Source of the DNA: Chryseobacterium sp. ISL-6
GTDB lineage: Bacteria; Bacteroidota; Bacteroidia; Flavobacteriales; Weeksellaceae
DNA: 64,000 bases
Assembly (NCBI RefSeq): GCF_018613715.1
Contig: NZ_JAGGPT010000005.1
Coordinates: forward strand, 186,001 to 250,000
Direction of reading: 5' to 3'
Within the stretch, counting starts at the first letter, position 1, and each line of letters starts with the position of its first letter. Both the position numbers and the translations under genes were made by a program. This document shows, piece by piece, positions 1-9,430 of the stretch. The notes under the pieces were generated by a model. That model ran no database searches, was not told the DNA's origin, and worked only from the letters and a program-made list of their open reading frames with translations.

Positions 1-2
1 TA

Positions 3-1358
3 TATACAGATGGTTTCCTGATGGTTTTTGGAGATATACTGAGAATTGTGTTTGTATTGGTGATGATGTTCAGTACCAATGTTCATTTGAGTTATATTAC
101 CCTTGCAATTCTCCCTTTAATGGTGTTGATCACGAGATTCTTTCAAAAGAGACTGAAGAAAGCTTTTGGAGATGAAAGAACATGGACAGCGAACCAAAAC
201 TCTTTTGTTCAGGAAAGATTAGCAGGGATGCCCATTATTCAGGTTTTCAACAGGCAGCAAGCAGAATTCAAAAAATTTGATGATATCAATATTACGCTGA
301 AAGGCGCTTTATTGAAAACTGTTTTCATTTTCTCATTATTCTTTCCTGTAGTAGAACTTATTTCTTCATTATTTATCGGATTCATTCTTTTTTATGGTGG
401 ATACATTACAATTAGTGCAGGGGTAGTTATTGCGTTTATTCAATATATCTCAATGTTGATTCGTCCGTTGCGACAAATAGCGGATCGTTTTAATAATATT
501 CAACGTGGAATTGTTGGAGCAGAAAGGGTTTTGGGGGTAATGGATGAAGATTATGCAATGCCTAATCATGGTACCATTAAGAAAGATCATTTTGATGGTA
601 AAATCGAGTTTAAAGATGTTCGTTTTGCCTATGATGAGAAACAGGAAGTTTTAAAAGGAATAAATTTTAAAGTAAATCCTGGAGAAACTGTAGCGATTGT
701 GGGAGCTACTGGAGCTGGAAAATCTACGATCATCAGTTTGATCACAAGACTATATGATATTAATTCCGGGGAAATTTTTATTGATGATGTGGAACTTAAA
801 GATTATGAGCTATATAATCTAAGAAGTCATATAGGGGTGGTATTGCAGGATGTTTTCTTATTCCACGGAAGTATCTTTGAAAACCTTGCATTCGGAGATG
901 ATTCTGTTACATTAGAAAAAATAAAAGCAGGTGCTAAAGAGATTGAAGTAGATGAATTTATTCAGCAGCTTCCGGGTGGATATGATTATGTAGTAAGTGA
1001 AAGAGGTTCATCGATATCTTTAGGTCAGAGACAGTTGTTGTCTTTCTTAAGGGCTTATTTATCAGATCCCAAAATTCTTATCCTTGATGAAGCTACATCT
1101 TCTATTGACCATGAAAGTGAGAAGCTGATTCAAAGGGCAACCGAAAAAATTACCAAAAACAGAACTTCTATTATCATTGCCCACAGGCTTTCAACAATTG
1201 AGAAAGCAGATAAGATCATTGTCATGGAGCATGGTAAAATTGTTGAGGAGGGAAAACATATGGAATTGCTTAATAAAAATGGATATTATTCTACTTTGTA
1301 TAAAGCTCAGCTGAGACATGAGGTTGAAATGGAAGCAGAGAGTGAAGCTTCAAAATAA
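3..1358 (+). CDS. ABC exporter half-transporter (permease-ATPase), 5' partial
   Basis: Membrane exporter subunit of the MsbA/MdlB type. The frame is open from base 3, ahead of the first ATG at 21, so the gene starts outside the window and roughly the first quarter of a usual 580-residue protein is missing. The visible part holds the last transmembrane helices (to about residue 165 counted from the ATG at 21) and then a full nucleotide-binding domain: Walker A GATGAGKST, Walker B ILILDEATS, switch-histidine region IIIAHRLST. The signature reads SLGQRQ instead of LSGGQ, as in many multidrug-type exporters of this branch. Such half-transporters dimerise in the inner membrane. The substrate cannot be told from sequence; the usual partner gene would lie upstream, outside the window. 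Confidence 0.93.
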   Translation, partial: YTDGFLMVFGDILRIVFVLVMMFSTNVHLSYITLAILPLMVLITRFFQKRLKKAFGDERTWTANQNSFVQERLAGMPIIQVFNRQQAEFKKFDDINITLKGALLKTVFIFSLFFPVVELISSLFIGFILFYGGYITISAGVVIAFIQYISMLIRPLRQIADRFNNIQRGIVGAERVLGVMDEDYAMPNHGTIKKDHFDGKIEFKDVRFAYDEKQEVLKGINFKVNPGETVAIVGATGAGKSTIISLITRLYDINSGEIFIDDVELKDYELYNLRSHIGVVLQDVFLFHGSIFENLAFGDDSVTLEKIKAGAKEIEVDEFIQQLPGGYDYVVSERGSSISLGQRQLLSFLRAYLSDPKILILDEATSSIDHESEKLIQRATEKITKNRTSIIIAHRLSTIEKADKIIVMEHGKIVEEGKHMELLNKNGYYSTLYKAQLRHEVEMEAESEASK

Positions 1359-1381
1359 AATAAATAGAATTTAATAGATAT

Positions 1382-1414
1382 AAAAAGAGAGCTGAAAACC
1401 AGCTCTCTTTTTTT
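1382..1414. terminator. Bidirectional intrinsic terminator
   Basis: Perfect inverted repeat AAAAAGAGAGCTG / CAGCTCTCTTTTT with a 5-base loop. It has an A-run on the left and a T-run on the right, so it can stop both the ABC gene and the convergent M43 protease gene. Confidence 0.85.
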
Positions 1415-1420
1415 GTGTTT

Positions 1421-3202
1421 TTAGAATCTTAATTTTTGGGTGATCACTTTTCCATTTTCCAGTGTTGCACGTACTATAACGACAACATTTTTAGCATTAA
1501 TTGGAACCGTTACTTCAGTTGATCTGATGTTGGTTTGGTTGATCAGCATTCTTCCTGAAGAATCATAGATGGTGAGTGAAACAATTTTTATATCACTGTT
1601 TATTTGGACTGTATTTTCTATCTGGGAAATAGTTGTCCTGTTTTCAATCATATTATTTTTAGTGGATAAAGTTCGGGGCTGAATAATAACTGAATAATCT
1701 TCCACTTGTCCATATTTTGGGGTATAACATGAAGTCACCGCAGTACCATTATATTCACCGATCACACGCATTCTTAAAGCTTTATTAACGACAGCGTTCG
1801 ATGGTGGAGTAACAGCTGCGGTCGCAGTAGTTCCACTTGCTATATTACTCTGGTTAAGAACCAATTCTGTTGTTTCATTGAACTGGCCATCATTATTATA
1901 ATCGATGTATGCTTTAATTATATGTGGGTTATTTGCTCCGGGAGCAATCGTGAGGGTTGTTGGAGAGCCTGAAGGTATGGATGTTTTTGATGCGCCTAAG
2001 CAATAATTTCCTGTGAAATTTTCATAGAAATTGTTAGATACGGCCTTAAAATTGGTTGAATAATTATTAATGCTTCCAAACTTAACGGATGTAATTCCGA
2101 TATTGAAATTTCCTGGATTGGTAATGGTTGTCGGTATACAAGCTGTTGTTAAAGATACCGTGTTGTTAGGAGGAGTTGCATTACCTACAGGAGAATTTAT
2201 AAGTGATTGTCTGTATTGTAAAAGCTGTGCTGTTGCCCTGTCAGATTGGCCGTTGGTAAATAAATCCCTGAAACAGAAAGTATAAGACATTACATTTCTT
2301 TCACCTCCTGCATAGGTTAGACTTGTACAAGGATTGATCTGCCCTGTCTGACACGTAAAAGGAACAGAAGAATGATAGAGGCTCTTCATAGGTTCTGTAT
2401 CACATACCAGGTCTCCCTGTAATGTACAATCTGTATTGGTGGGACATGCGCCAGTGGAGTCATTAAAGCCTTCATGAGTGTGGCGAAGTCCTAGGGCGTG
2501 TCCAAATTCATGTGCCAATGTTTGGGCATTAACAGCAGATGCACTGGTGGACATAAATGCATAATCATTGCTTCCGCCAGGATAATAGGCAAAACCATTA
2601 AGAGTTCCAGAGTTGGATGCTAATTTTTTAACGACGTAGATATTGTAATATTTGCTGGTATCCCACATTCCCATGGCTGTAATTTCAGATGCAGTTACGG
2701 CATTGGTGGTATTGTCATTATTTACGCCGCCACTTACATACTTAGGGAGATTTGATGCGTTGATCCTGTTGATTCCATTCGTTGTTGCACAACTGGGGCT
2801 GATTTTAGCAAAAACAAACTTTACAGGCAATATAGCACTGGAAGGTGACATACCGCTGGAGGAATTTCCTGCGAAAACACCGTTCGTGTAATTTACCCAA
2901 GCAATAATATCAGCATCGGATTTGTTGTTTACCGTACCTATAGCACTTCCGTCGCCTACGACATGAACTACGATAGGAATTTCATAGACTTGATTTTTGT
3001 CGATAGTTGATGCTAGTTTTCCACTTTTGATCAGTTTTGATAATTCTAAATTAAAAGCATCGTCTCTGGCTTTTTCTTCCGGAAATCTCTGATAATGTTT
3101 TCGCATTAATTCATCGGTTCCGCATTCTACTAACTCGGTTTTCTGTGCATAAAAAGTAGTGCACGAGAAACCAAGAATAACAGAGAATAATAGTTTTTTC
3201 AT
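1421..3202 (-). CDS. Secreted M43-type zinc metalloprotease with GEVED and T9SS sorting domains
   Basis: Predicted extracellular protease. Order of parts: signal peptide (about 1-20); pappalysin-like M43 catalytic domain with the zinc site HEFGHALGLRH at 231-241 and a Met-turn NVMSY further on; a GEVED-type domain recognisable by GQVEDYSV near 505-512; and a C-terminal type A T9SS sorting tail (about 520-593) ending in basic KVITQKLRF. The HExxHxxGxxH pattern with Met-turn is the metzincin signature. T9SS tails direct proteins across the outer membrane in Bacteroidota and are then removed. It is a single gene facing the ABC gene across a shared terminator. A -7-like box TATTTTTG (minus strand, 3247-3254) lies about 45 bases upstream of the ATG. 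The substrate is unknown. Confidence 0.93.
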   Translation of the reverse strand: MKKLLFSVILGFSCTTFYAQKTELVECGTDELMRKHYQRFPEEKARDDAFNLELSKLIKSGKLASTIDKNQVYEIPIVVHVVGDGSAIGTVNNKSDADIIAWVNYTNGVFAGNSSSGMSPSSAILPVKFVFAKISPSCATTNGINRINASNLPKYVSGGVNNDNTTNAVTASEITAMGMWDTSKYYNIYVVKKLASNSGTLNGFAYYPGGSNDYAFMSTSASAVNAQTLAHEFGHALGLRHTHEGFNDSTGACPTNTDCTLQGDLVCDTEPMKSLYHSSVPFTCQTGQINPCTSLTYAGGERNVMSYTFCFRDLFTNGQSDRATAQLLQYRQSLINSPVGNATPPNNTVSLTTACIPTTITNPGNFNIGITSVKFGSINNYSTNFKAVSNNFYENFTGNYCLGASKTSIPSGSPTTLTIAPGANNPHIIKAYIDYNNDGQFNETTELVLNQSNIASGTTATAAVTPPSNAVVNKALRMRVIGEYNGTAVTSCYTPKYGQVEDYSVIIQPRTLSTKNNMIENRTTISQIENTVQINSDIKIVSLTIYDSSGRMLINQTNIRSTEVTVPINAKNVVVIVRATLENGKVITQKLRF

Positions 3203-3282
3203 AATATATTTGTTAATGGTGTTAATAAAATATTATTAAAATTAAACAAAAATATCAATACTATGGGAAATAATTTAAAAGC

Positions 3283-3302
3283 CCTCTGAAGTGCCTAAGA
3301 GG
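3283..3302 (-). terminator. Possible terminator after the racemase gene
   Basis: A short stem CCTCT/AGAGG with a 10-base loop is followed on the minus strand by a T-rich stretch, just past the racemase stop. The stem is only 5 bp, so the call is weak. Confidence 0.4.
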
Positions 3303-3307
3303 TGATA

Positions 3308-3997
3308 TTAGGAAGATATTGCATATTCAATAATGGCTTCAGAATGAATTTTTGTAGTGTCAAAAACAGGGATTGAAAAATCATTTTGGTTAAGAAGTAA
3401 AGGAATTTCTGTACAGCCTAAAATAATTCCTTCGGCACCTCTTTTAATCAGATCCTGGATGATCTCCAGATATTTTTCTTTAGTATGATGGTTTACAATT
3501 CCTCTTCCCAATTCTTCCTTTACGGTATGTTGAATATAGTCTCGCACTTCTTGTGTTTCAGGGGTCAGTACCTGTATTCCAAAGCTTTCTAATTTAGTGC
3601 TGTAAAAATCCATTTCCATCGTGAATTTGGTGCCTAAAAGTCCTATGGTTTTCAAGCCAGCCTTATTAATAGATTTTGCAGTTTCAGAGATGATGTTTAT
3701 GAATGGCAATTGAATCTGTTCTTCTAATTTATCAGCAAATAAATGGGCTGTATTAGCACATAAAACAATTGCTTCAGCACCGCTTTTCTTTAGGCTTTCG
3801 CAGGCATTAAGCAGAAGTTCATAAGAATTTTCCCAGGTTTTTTCCTGGATATCCCCAAAGTTCAATGAGTAAATGATGCATTCGGCAAAGTTTAATCCAC
3901 CCAACTTATTATTGATTCCCTCATTAATGAATGTATAATAATCTAAGGTGGATACCCAACTGATTCCGCCTACCAATCCGATCTTCTTTAATTTCAT
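3308..3997 (-). CDS. Aspartate/glutamate racemase family protein
   Basis: Cofactor-independent amino-acid racemase of the Asp/Glu/hydantoin racemase superfamily, 229 residues, the usual length. The two catalytic cysteines expected in this family are present: Cys80 in VLCANTAH and Cys195 in ILGCTEIPL, one in each half of the pseudo-symmetric fold. The N-terminus KKIGLVGGISW is typical of the RacD/YgeA branch. It is cytosolic and probably makes D-aspartate or D-glutamate, or acts on another amino acid; sequence alone does not fix the substrate. It is 23 bases downstream of the patatin gene, so the two may share a transcript. Confidence 0.88.
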   Translation of the reverse strand: MKLKKIGLVGGISWVSTLDYYTFINEGINNKLGGLNFAECIIYSLNFGDIQEKTWENSYELLLNACESLKKSGAEAIVLCANTAHLFADKLEEQIQLPFINIISETAKSINKAGLKTIGLLGTKFTMEMDFYSTKLESFGIQVLTPETQEVRDYIQHTVKEELGRGIVNHHTKEKYLEIIQDLIKRGAEGIILGCTEIPLLLNQNDFSIPVFDTTKIHSEAIIEYAISS

Positions 3998-4019
3998 TTT
4001 TTAATTGCTAAGGTGAAAA

Positions 4020-6383
4020 TTAGAATTTAAAACCAATACTGAAATAAGCCCTCCAGAAATTAAGAGCATCATTTCTTGATATATTGAAGTTAATAGGTCC
4101 TAAAATAGATTCATAACCAAGATTTAGTCCATAACCAATTAGCTTGGCATTACTTTTAAAAGGAGAAAGCTCATCACTAATCGCTGCATAATGAAAAGAA
4201 GGGGTAAGATATAACTTATGGTAAAATCTATATTGAACTTCTAGTCCAACTTTCGCAACAGAATTTATGGGAACCTCTTTTTGTCTGAAACCATTAAATT
4301 CAGGACTCATACCATCAAAATTAAATTCACTTCCACCAAGGTTAAATTTCTGGTTCAGAAATAGGTAAGGCATACCTTCTGAAGATCCTAAAGTCTGAGG
4401 TGAAAAATTGGTTCCTAAAAAAGCACTTGCCTTTACAGATACCTTTTTATTGATGGGAATGATATAATTCTCATTAAGGGTTAAAGTAATAAGATTCTTC
4501 GGTTTATAATATCCATCAGTTCCCGGGTTTAAATATTCATATAATTGCGGCTGTATTTCCTTTAGATCGTATAAATCGTGCTGATCTCCGAAATAGTATT
4601 TTGTAATAAACTGTAAATTATTTCCTGAGGTTGGATAATACCTTGTATTAAAACTGTTTTGATTAAATTTAAAGAATAGATCGAGGTTGGTGTGATAGTA
4701 GACTTTTTTGCTGTATAAATCGGTAAAGGTCTGACTAATTCTGTCGACAGATCTGTTCAGCTTTTCTGCATTGAACTCTAATCCAAATGAAGCCATTGTA
4801 TTTGGATGGATAGAATAATTTATGGCTGTATTAGCCTTGATGTTTCTATAAATATAATTTGGAAAAAACAAATTATTCTCTGCGTCATTGTTATCAGAAA
4901 ATCTTAGCAGGAGATCATTACTTTTTAAAAATGAAATATTCCCTTCCATACTTACCCACCAGTGATAATCAGTATCCAGAAACTTCTGAAACTGTAAGCG
5001 TGCTTTAAAACGTTCTGAAATATCAACAGTAGCCAATGCTCGAAATTTTCCTTCCGCATAATCACGGTAAGTGTAATTTAATATAATCCCTACAGATTGT
5101 TCATTATCGTAATGAAGGGCTAATTTTAGGTTGCTGGGAGCCGATCTTTTTACGAAAATATTCATAATTAATCCATTTTCAGAATCGGTGTAGGTATAAT
5201 AAACCCTATCATACTGTCGCACTCCAAAAACTCTGTCAATTGCTGCATTAATTGTTTTTGCATCATAATATATGCCTTCCTTTAATCCCATCAGGCTTTT
5301 TATTGCTTCAATTTCTGATAGATTAGTGATTGGTGTACCATTGTCTTCACTATATGTAAATTGTATAGTTGGCTTTTTTACCTCTTCGATAAGCTGATGA
5401 TCATAAATAATTCCCAGTCTTCGCTGTTCATTGGCAAGGGCTATAAATTCAGGAAGATGTCTTTTAGCTTCCTGTTCACCTATTTTAATGATCTCTTTAT
5501 ATTTTCTGAAATCCTTGGTGGTATAATCATTAAGCGGTGTTACAAAATCGACGAGGATATCAGAGGTTTTCTTTTGTTCATTGAAGTCCTGAACAGAATG
5601 AAATGCGTGAGTCTGATAGATCATTTTCATTGGGTTCTTGATTTCTTCTTTTGTGAAAAGCCTGAATCCCGTGTAACCACCGATAATATAATCAGCGCCC
5701 ATATCTTTTACTTCCTTTACGGGAAAATTTCTATCAAGTCCTCCATCTACAAGAAGTTTTCCATCAATATAAACGGGCGCAAAAGCTGCGGGTATAGCCA
5801 ATGTAGAACGTATAGCCAATGCGAGAGACCCTTTTTTCTGCATAACCAATCCTCCATTTACAATGTCCGATGAGGTAAGCTCTACAGGAATACGTAGTTT
5901 GCTGAAGTCATTGATATGTTTTGCAGGAAAGGTAAGCGTATTAAGTACTTCACTCATGTACTGACCTTCTATATAAGAACTTGGCAAAGAAGGGCGCCCA
6001 TCATTAACGGGAAATTCAAGGATATATTTATTGTACTCATCTTTTTCACTTATATTGACCTGGTTATATGGAATTTTATTACTTAGAATCCTTTTCCAGT
6101 TCATGCCATACACCATTTTTTTTAACTGATCTCCATTGTATCCCATTGCATAAAGCCCACCAAGAATTCCACCCATACTGGTTCCGGTAATATAATCTAC
6201 TTTTATACCGAGTGAATCTATCGTTTTTAATATTCCTAGATGTGCAAATCCCTTGGCGCCACCCCCACTGAGTGCTAATCCGAATTTTGTATCTTTTGTA
6301 ATAGGTGTTGGGGCTTTTATCGAATCCTGAGCAGAAAACAAAGAAAATACAGATAAAAAAAAGACAAGAAGAAAATTTTTCAT
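4020..6383 (-). CDS. Patatin-like phospholipase fused to an outer-membrane beta-barrel (PlpD-like)
   Basis: A 787-residue protein in three parts. A signal peptide (about 1-18) is followed by a patatin lipase domain with oxyanion motif GGGAKG (40-45), nucleophile GTSMG (Ser69) and the catalytic aspartate in VDGGLDRN (about 213). A POTRA-like segment follows (about 340-410), and then a long BamA/Omp85-type barrel rich in alternating aromatic strands and ending in FSIGFKF. The layout matches the type Vd patatin autotransporters, where the barrel carries the lipase out through the outer membrane. Whether the lipase is released or faces the periplasm is not visible. It probably acts on phospholipids. 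Confidence 0.92.
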   Translation of the reverse strand: MKNFLLVFFLSVFSLFSAQDSIKAPTPITKDTKFGLALSGGGAKGFAHLGILKTIDSLGIKVDYITGTSMGGILGGLYAMGYNGDQLKKMVYGMNWKRILSNKIPYNQVNISEKDEYNKYILEFPVNDGRPSLPSSYIEGQYMSEVLNTLTFPAKHINDFSKLRIPVELTSSDIVNGGLVMQKKGSLALAIRSTLAIPAAFAPVYIDGKLLVDGGLDRNFPVKEVKDMGADYIIGGYTGFRLFTKEEIKNPMKMIYQTHAFHSVQDFNEQKKTSDILVDFVTPLNDYTTKDFRKYKEIIKIGEQEAKRHLPEFIALANEQRRLGIIYDHQLIEEVKKPTIQFTYSEDNGTPITNLSEIEAIKSLMGLKEGIYYDAKTINAAIDRVFGVRQYDRVYYTYTDSENGLIMNIFVKRSAPSNLKLALHYDNEQSVGIILNYTYRDYAEGKFRALATVDISERFKARLQFQKFLDTDYHWWVSMEGNISFLKSNDLLLRFSDNNDAENNLFFPNYIYRNIKANTAINYSIHPNTMASFGLEFNAEKLNRSVDRISQTFTDLYSKKVYYHTNLDLFFKFNQNSFNTRYYPTSGNNLQFITKYYFGDQHDLYDLKEIQPQLYEYLNPGTDGYYKPKNLITLTLNENYIIPINKKVSVKASAFLGTNFSPQTLGSSEGMPYLFLNQKFNLGGSEFNFDGMSPEFNGFRQKEVPINSVAKVGLEVQYRFYHKLYLTPSFHYAAISDELSPFKSNAKLIGYGLNLGYESILGPINFNISRNDALNFWRAYFSIGFKF

Positions 6384-6443
6384 TTTGATTATATTACTTG
6401 AAAAATAGCGAGAACGAGAAACATTATAACGAAATGTGTCCTG

Positions 6444-7058
6444 CTATCGTTTTTTAAAACTACAGAATGTGAAATTTTGAATCGTATTGAAAGGAGTAGT
6501 ATGATCTATTGAAGTACATTCTATTTTTTCAAAATGAGTTTCAAATTGTCCTGTCATAGATTCTTCATCATATTGCTTAATTTCCAATCCACTGCATTTT
6601 GTCGGTCCATTTTTTGAAAAAGTACCCAATATTAAAAATCCTTTTACATTTTTTTCTGTAATGCTGAGGTATTTCAAAATTTGTTCTTGTTCCGTTAAAA
6701 AATGAAAAGTAGCTCTGTCATGCCAAATGTCATAGTGATGATCTGGCTTGAATTCTGTTATATCTGTCGCAATAAATGTTACTTTTTTTGCTCTGTCTCC
6801 CAATCTAATTTTTACTTTTTCCAATGCTTTTTCAGAAATGTCAAGTAAAGTAATATCCTGATATCCCTCATCAAGTAAACAGTCAATAAGGTTACTGTCG
6901 CCACCGCCAATGTCAATTATTCTAGCATCTTTTCCAAGTCCAAAAGAAGCAATAAAGTTGAGTGAAGTTTCAGGTCTTTCCTGCGTCCAGCTTACTTGAT
7001 CAGGGTTTTTAGTTTCATATACTGTGTCCCAGTGATTTTTATTCGTTGGCGAGCCCAT
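6444..7058 (-). CDS. Class I SAM-dependent methyltransferase
   Basis: Cytosolic methyltransferase, 204 residues. The SAM-binding motif I is IIDIGGGDSN (about 44-53), followed by an acidic post-I motif (ITLLDIS) and the motif IV-like region HDRATFHF. The N-terminus NHWDTVYETKNPDQVSW is common in a widespread methyltransferase family annotated only as class I SAM methyltransferase, often tellurite- or thiol-methyltransferase-like. The acceptor is unknown. It is monocistronic as far as the spacing shows (60 bp to the patatin gene). Confidence 0.85.
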   Translation of the reverse strand: MGSPTNKNHWDTVYETKNPDQVSWTQERPETSLNFIASFGLGKDARIIDIGGGDSNLIDCLLDEGYQDITLLDISEKALEKVKIRLGDRAKKVTFIATDITEFKPDHHYDIWHDRATFHFLTEQEQILKYLSITEKNVKGFLILGTFSKNGPTKCSGLEIKQYDEESMTGQFETHFEKIECTSIDHTTPFNTIQNFTFCSFKKR

Positions 7059-7131
7059 AAGTAATGATGTTTTTAGCAGGGACTAAATTACAAAAGACAT
7101 CATGAAAGAAAATATTTTAATCAAACTATTT

Positions 7132-7725
7132 TTAGTCTTTTAGTTGTTTGTTGATATCTTCAAATTTTTTAATTAATTCGTTAAGTTGGGTCTGTTGTTT
7201 TTTTATAGTCTTTGGTCTTACATAAAACCAGTTAAATCCTATCCAGATCAAGGTAACCCCATAAGCGAAAACAGCCATGAAAATAGTCATTCGTGAAGCA
7301 TATTCATACATATATAAGCATATTCCGGTCGATAACATGATGAAATACAGATTCATCATCGTTGTTTGCATAAATCCCTGTTTGCTTTTCAGTACATAAA
7401 GACTTTGCAAATATTCGCTGTTCGTTTGCGTGCTGTCAGTTACATAGAAAAGTGAAAATAGTTTATTATAAGCAAATAGATAAATAGCCATAGCCAAAAT
7501 AATAAGAACAATTCCAATTTTTGTAGTGATCATCTGGGGTTGATAATGATACCAGATCAAGCCAATACCGACACTTGTCAACAGTAATAAAATGTTTGTA
7601 ATGATCAATTTCCGCAAACTTTTATTTTTAAACTGTTTTAATTTTCGTAGCAAATCTTCAAAATTGGGCTCACTGACCTTTTGTTTTTGCCAGATGTTTT
7701 TAAAATCTATATTAGTGGGTTCCAT
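7132..7725 (-). CDS. Four-helix membrane protein downstream of an ECF sigma factor
   Basis: A 197-residue protein of unknown function. A cytosolic N-terminus (about 1-40, with IWQKQKVSEPNFEDLLRKL) is followed by two transmembrane helix pairs (about 40-85 and 118-165) and a cytosolic basic, coiled C-terminus. The start overlaps the end of the sigma-factor gene by 14 bases, so the two are translationally coupled. By position it may act as the membrane regulator (anti-sigma factor) of that sigma factor, but it has no visible zinc-binding or FecR-like anti-sigma motif. The role is inferred from context only. Confidence 0.75.
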   Translation of the reverse strand: MEPTNIDFKNIWQKQKVSEPNFEDLLRKLKQFKNKSLRKLIITNILLLLTSVGIGLIWYHYQPQMITTKIGIVLIILAMAIYLFAYNKLFSLFYVTDSTQTNSEYLQSLYVLKSKQGFMQTTMMNLYFIMLSTGICLYMYEYASRMTIFMAVFAYGVTLIWIGFNWFYVRPKTIKKQQTQLNELIKKFEDINKQLKD

Positions 7726-8185
7726 GTTCCTTAAACTTTTGAGTTAATTTTTCTTTTATCCTATGAATTTTTACTCTTACATTGGATTCTGAAAGTCCAA
7801 CGATATTAGCTATTTCCGCCTGTTTTAAGTCTTCTAATTCCAAAGAAATGATGATACGGTCTGTTTCCGGAAGCTCTGAAATAAATTGATAAAGAAGCTG
7901 TATTTCGGTTTCCAAAGACTCTTGTTTTTTCTCCTCCAGATTGATGGGCAGATCACCTTTTGTAAACCGCTTTTCTTTTTCAATCTGTCGCAGACAATTG
8001 TTTGAAGCTATCCTGAATATCCAGGTTCCAATACTGGATTCATTTCTAAATTTTGGAAGTTGCTGCCAGACGATGATAAATGTTTCCTGAGCCAGATCCT
8101 GGGCAGAATCAGAATCGTTCACATATCCCATGCATAGGCGGAATATTTTTTGCCAATACAGCTGATAAATCTCTTCAAATGCCAT
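7712..8185 (-). CDS. ECF-type RNA polymerase sigma factor
   Basis: Sigma-70 family, extracytoplasmic function group, 157 residues. Region 2 is seen at about 1-75 (YVNDSDSAQDLAQETFIIVWQ, then IGTWIFRIASNNCLRQ). Region 4 is at about 95-150 (LPETDRIIISLELEDLKQAEIANIVGLSESNVRVKIHR). It directs RNA polymerase to a small set of promoters in response to a signal. It starts at the overlap TAATG with the upstream hydrolase stop and overlaps the downstream membrane protein gene, giving a tight three-gene operon. Confidence 0.92.
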   Translation of the reverse strand: MAFEEIYQLYWQKIFRLCMGYVNDSDSAQDLAQETFIIVWQQLPKFRNESSIGTWIFRIASNNCLRQIEKEKRFTKGDLPINLEEKKQESLETEIQLLYQFISELPETDRIIISLELEDLKQAEIANIVGLSESNVRVKIHRIKEKLTQKFKEHGTH

Positions 8186-9036
8186 TACTTTGGTAATAAG
8201 AAATTATTCAATTGGGTGAAATACCATTCTTTATCATCGTACATAATAAAGTGTAATCCTTTTGTAGAGTATAGTAAATTAGCATTTTTCATATTTTTAT
8301 ATTGATCTTCCATGGCTGGCTTAAAATTAGCAAAATAAGATTCTAATAAAATAAGGGAAGGACACTGAATGGTTTTTATTTTTTCCCTTAGGTCTGTATT
8401 TGAAAAGTCACAATACATTTTAGCAAAAGTTTCTCGGTCTGATCGATCGCTCCAACCAATAACAGTCTCCTGCATGGTAGTATCTGCCAAAAGCTGTGGA
8501 ATGGATTTTACCTGCATTTGGTGAAACTGTTCATCTGTCATAGCAGTCATTTTACTGATCATTGGGGAACAATCATTATTTTCTTTAGATGTAAAAGAAG
8601 GGTTCATTAATGCTGATAAGCAGGGTAGAGCATCCACCACTACTATTTTGCCGATTAATGTTGGATAGTCGGCAGCAAGAGCCAATGCCAGACCGCCACC
8701 CATACTGTGGCCAATGATAATGGGTTTATCGATCTTATTATCTGCAATATATTCTGCAATTTTACTTTCCCAGTTTTTAAAAGTAGCGTCAGACTGTGGT
8801 TTTACTCCTGCGAATCCTGCCATTGTTAATGTATAACATGTAAAGTTCTTTTCGAATTTTGCTGTTGTTTCTTTCCATACATCACCTGAAGAAGCAAAAC
8901 CTGGAATGAAAATTAATGATTGTTTCCCCTGTCCTGTTTTTTTTACCTCAAATGGAAATGATTTTATCTGTCCAAATACATTAGCACATAATGCTAGAAA
9001 TAATAATATCACGGCTAAGAAAGTTAGTTTTTTCAT
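8185..9036 (-). CDS. Secreted or periplasmic alpha/beta hydrolase
   Basis: Alpha/beta-hydrolase fold, 283 residues. A signal peptide (about 1-22) is followed by the oxyanion region FIPGFASSGDVW and the nucleophile elbow GHSMGG (Ser111). The likely catalytic His is in GLHFIMYDD near the C-terminus (about 263). The substrate is unknown (ester, amide or lactone). It is the first gene of the operon with the ECF sigma factor; its stop and the sigma start share one base (TAATG on the minus strand), so expression is coupled. Confidence 0.88.
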   Translation of the reverse strand: MKKLTFLAVILLFLALCANVFGQIKSFPFEVKKTGQGKQSLIFIPGFASSGDVWKETTAKFEKNFTCYTLTMAGFAGVKPQSDATFKNWESKIAEYIADNKIDKPIIIGHSMGGGLALALAADYPTLIGKIVVVDALPCLSALMNPSFTSKENNDCSPMISKMTAMTDEQFHQMQVKSIPQLLADTTMQETVIGWSDRSDRETFAKMYCDFSNTDLREKIKTIQCPSLILLESYFANFKPAMEDQYKNMKNANLLYSTKGLHFIMYDDKEWYFTQLNNFLLPK

Positions 9037-9430
9037 TTTTTTCTAATTTTTAATGGTTAATTTATCTTTTAGATACGACACCTTTTAAAATGTTACAAAA
9101 TTTTTAAATTAATTTAAAATATTATGTGAAATGCTTGGAAATGCCCTTGGATTCTGGAAATTTTAAAATCACATTTAATGAAGTAAAGTCAAGTTTTGGT
9201 TGTTAGTCCTCATTTCCTGTAAGTTAACTTCGGTTTTTTTAAAAAATATTATGTAATCCCTATAATAATAGGTATAGTTTTTGCATCGTATAGGAATTAA
9301 TAAAATTTTAGTGAAACCTAGTGTTTGTATTAGAAAATTCACTAAATTTAGTAAGAATTTATAATTGCCCCATGAAGATAGTGGGGGTGTTGTAAATAAA
9401 GTAGCCGTTTTTTTAATTAAATCCAAAAAT
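9037..9430. other. Intergenic region, no gene seen
   Basis: 394 bases between divergent transcription units. It is AT-rich. It must hold the promoters for the hydrolase operon (minus) and the 71-residue gene (plus), but no clean TTTG-N19-TAnnTTTG pair was found. A minus-strand open frame at 9175-9441 has no protein-like character and is not called. Confidence 0.6.

Noticed and set aside
5361..5873. 170-codon plus-strand frame inside the patatin gene
   Set aside because: Antisense shadow of a well-supported gene; Phe/Ile-rich reading typical of antisense frames in AT-rich DNA.
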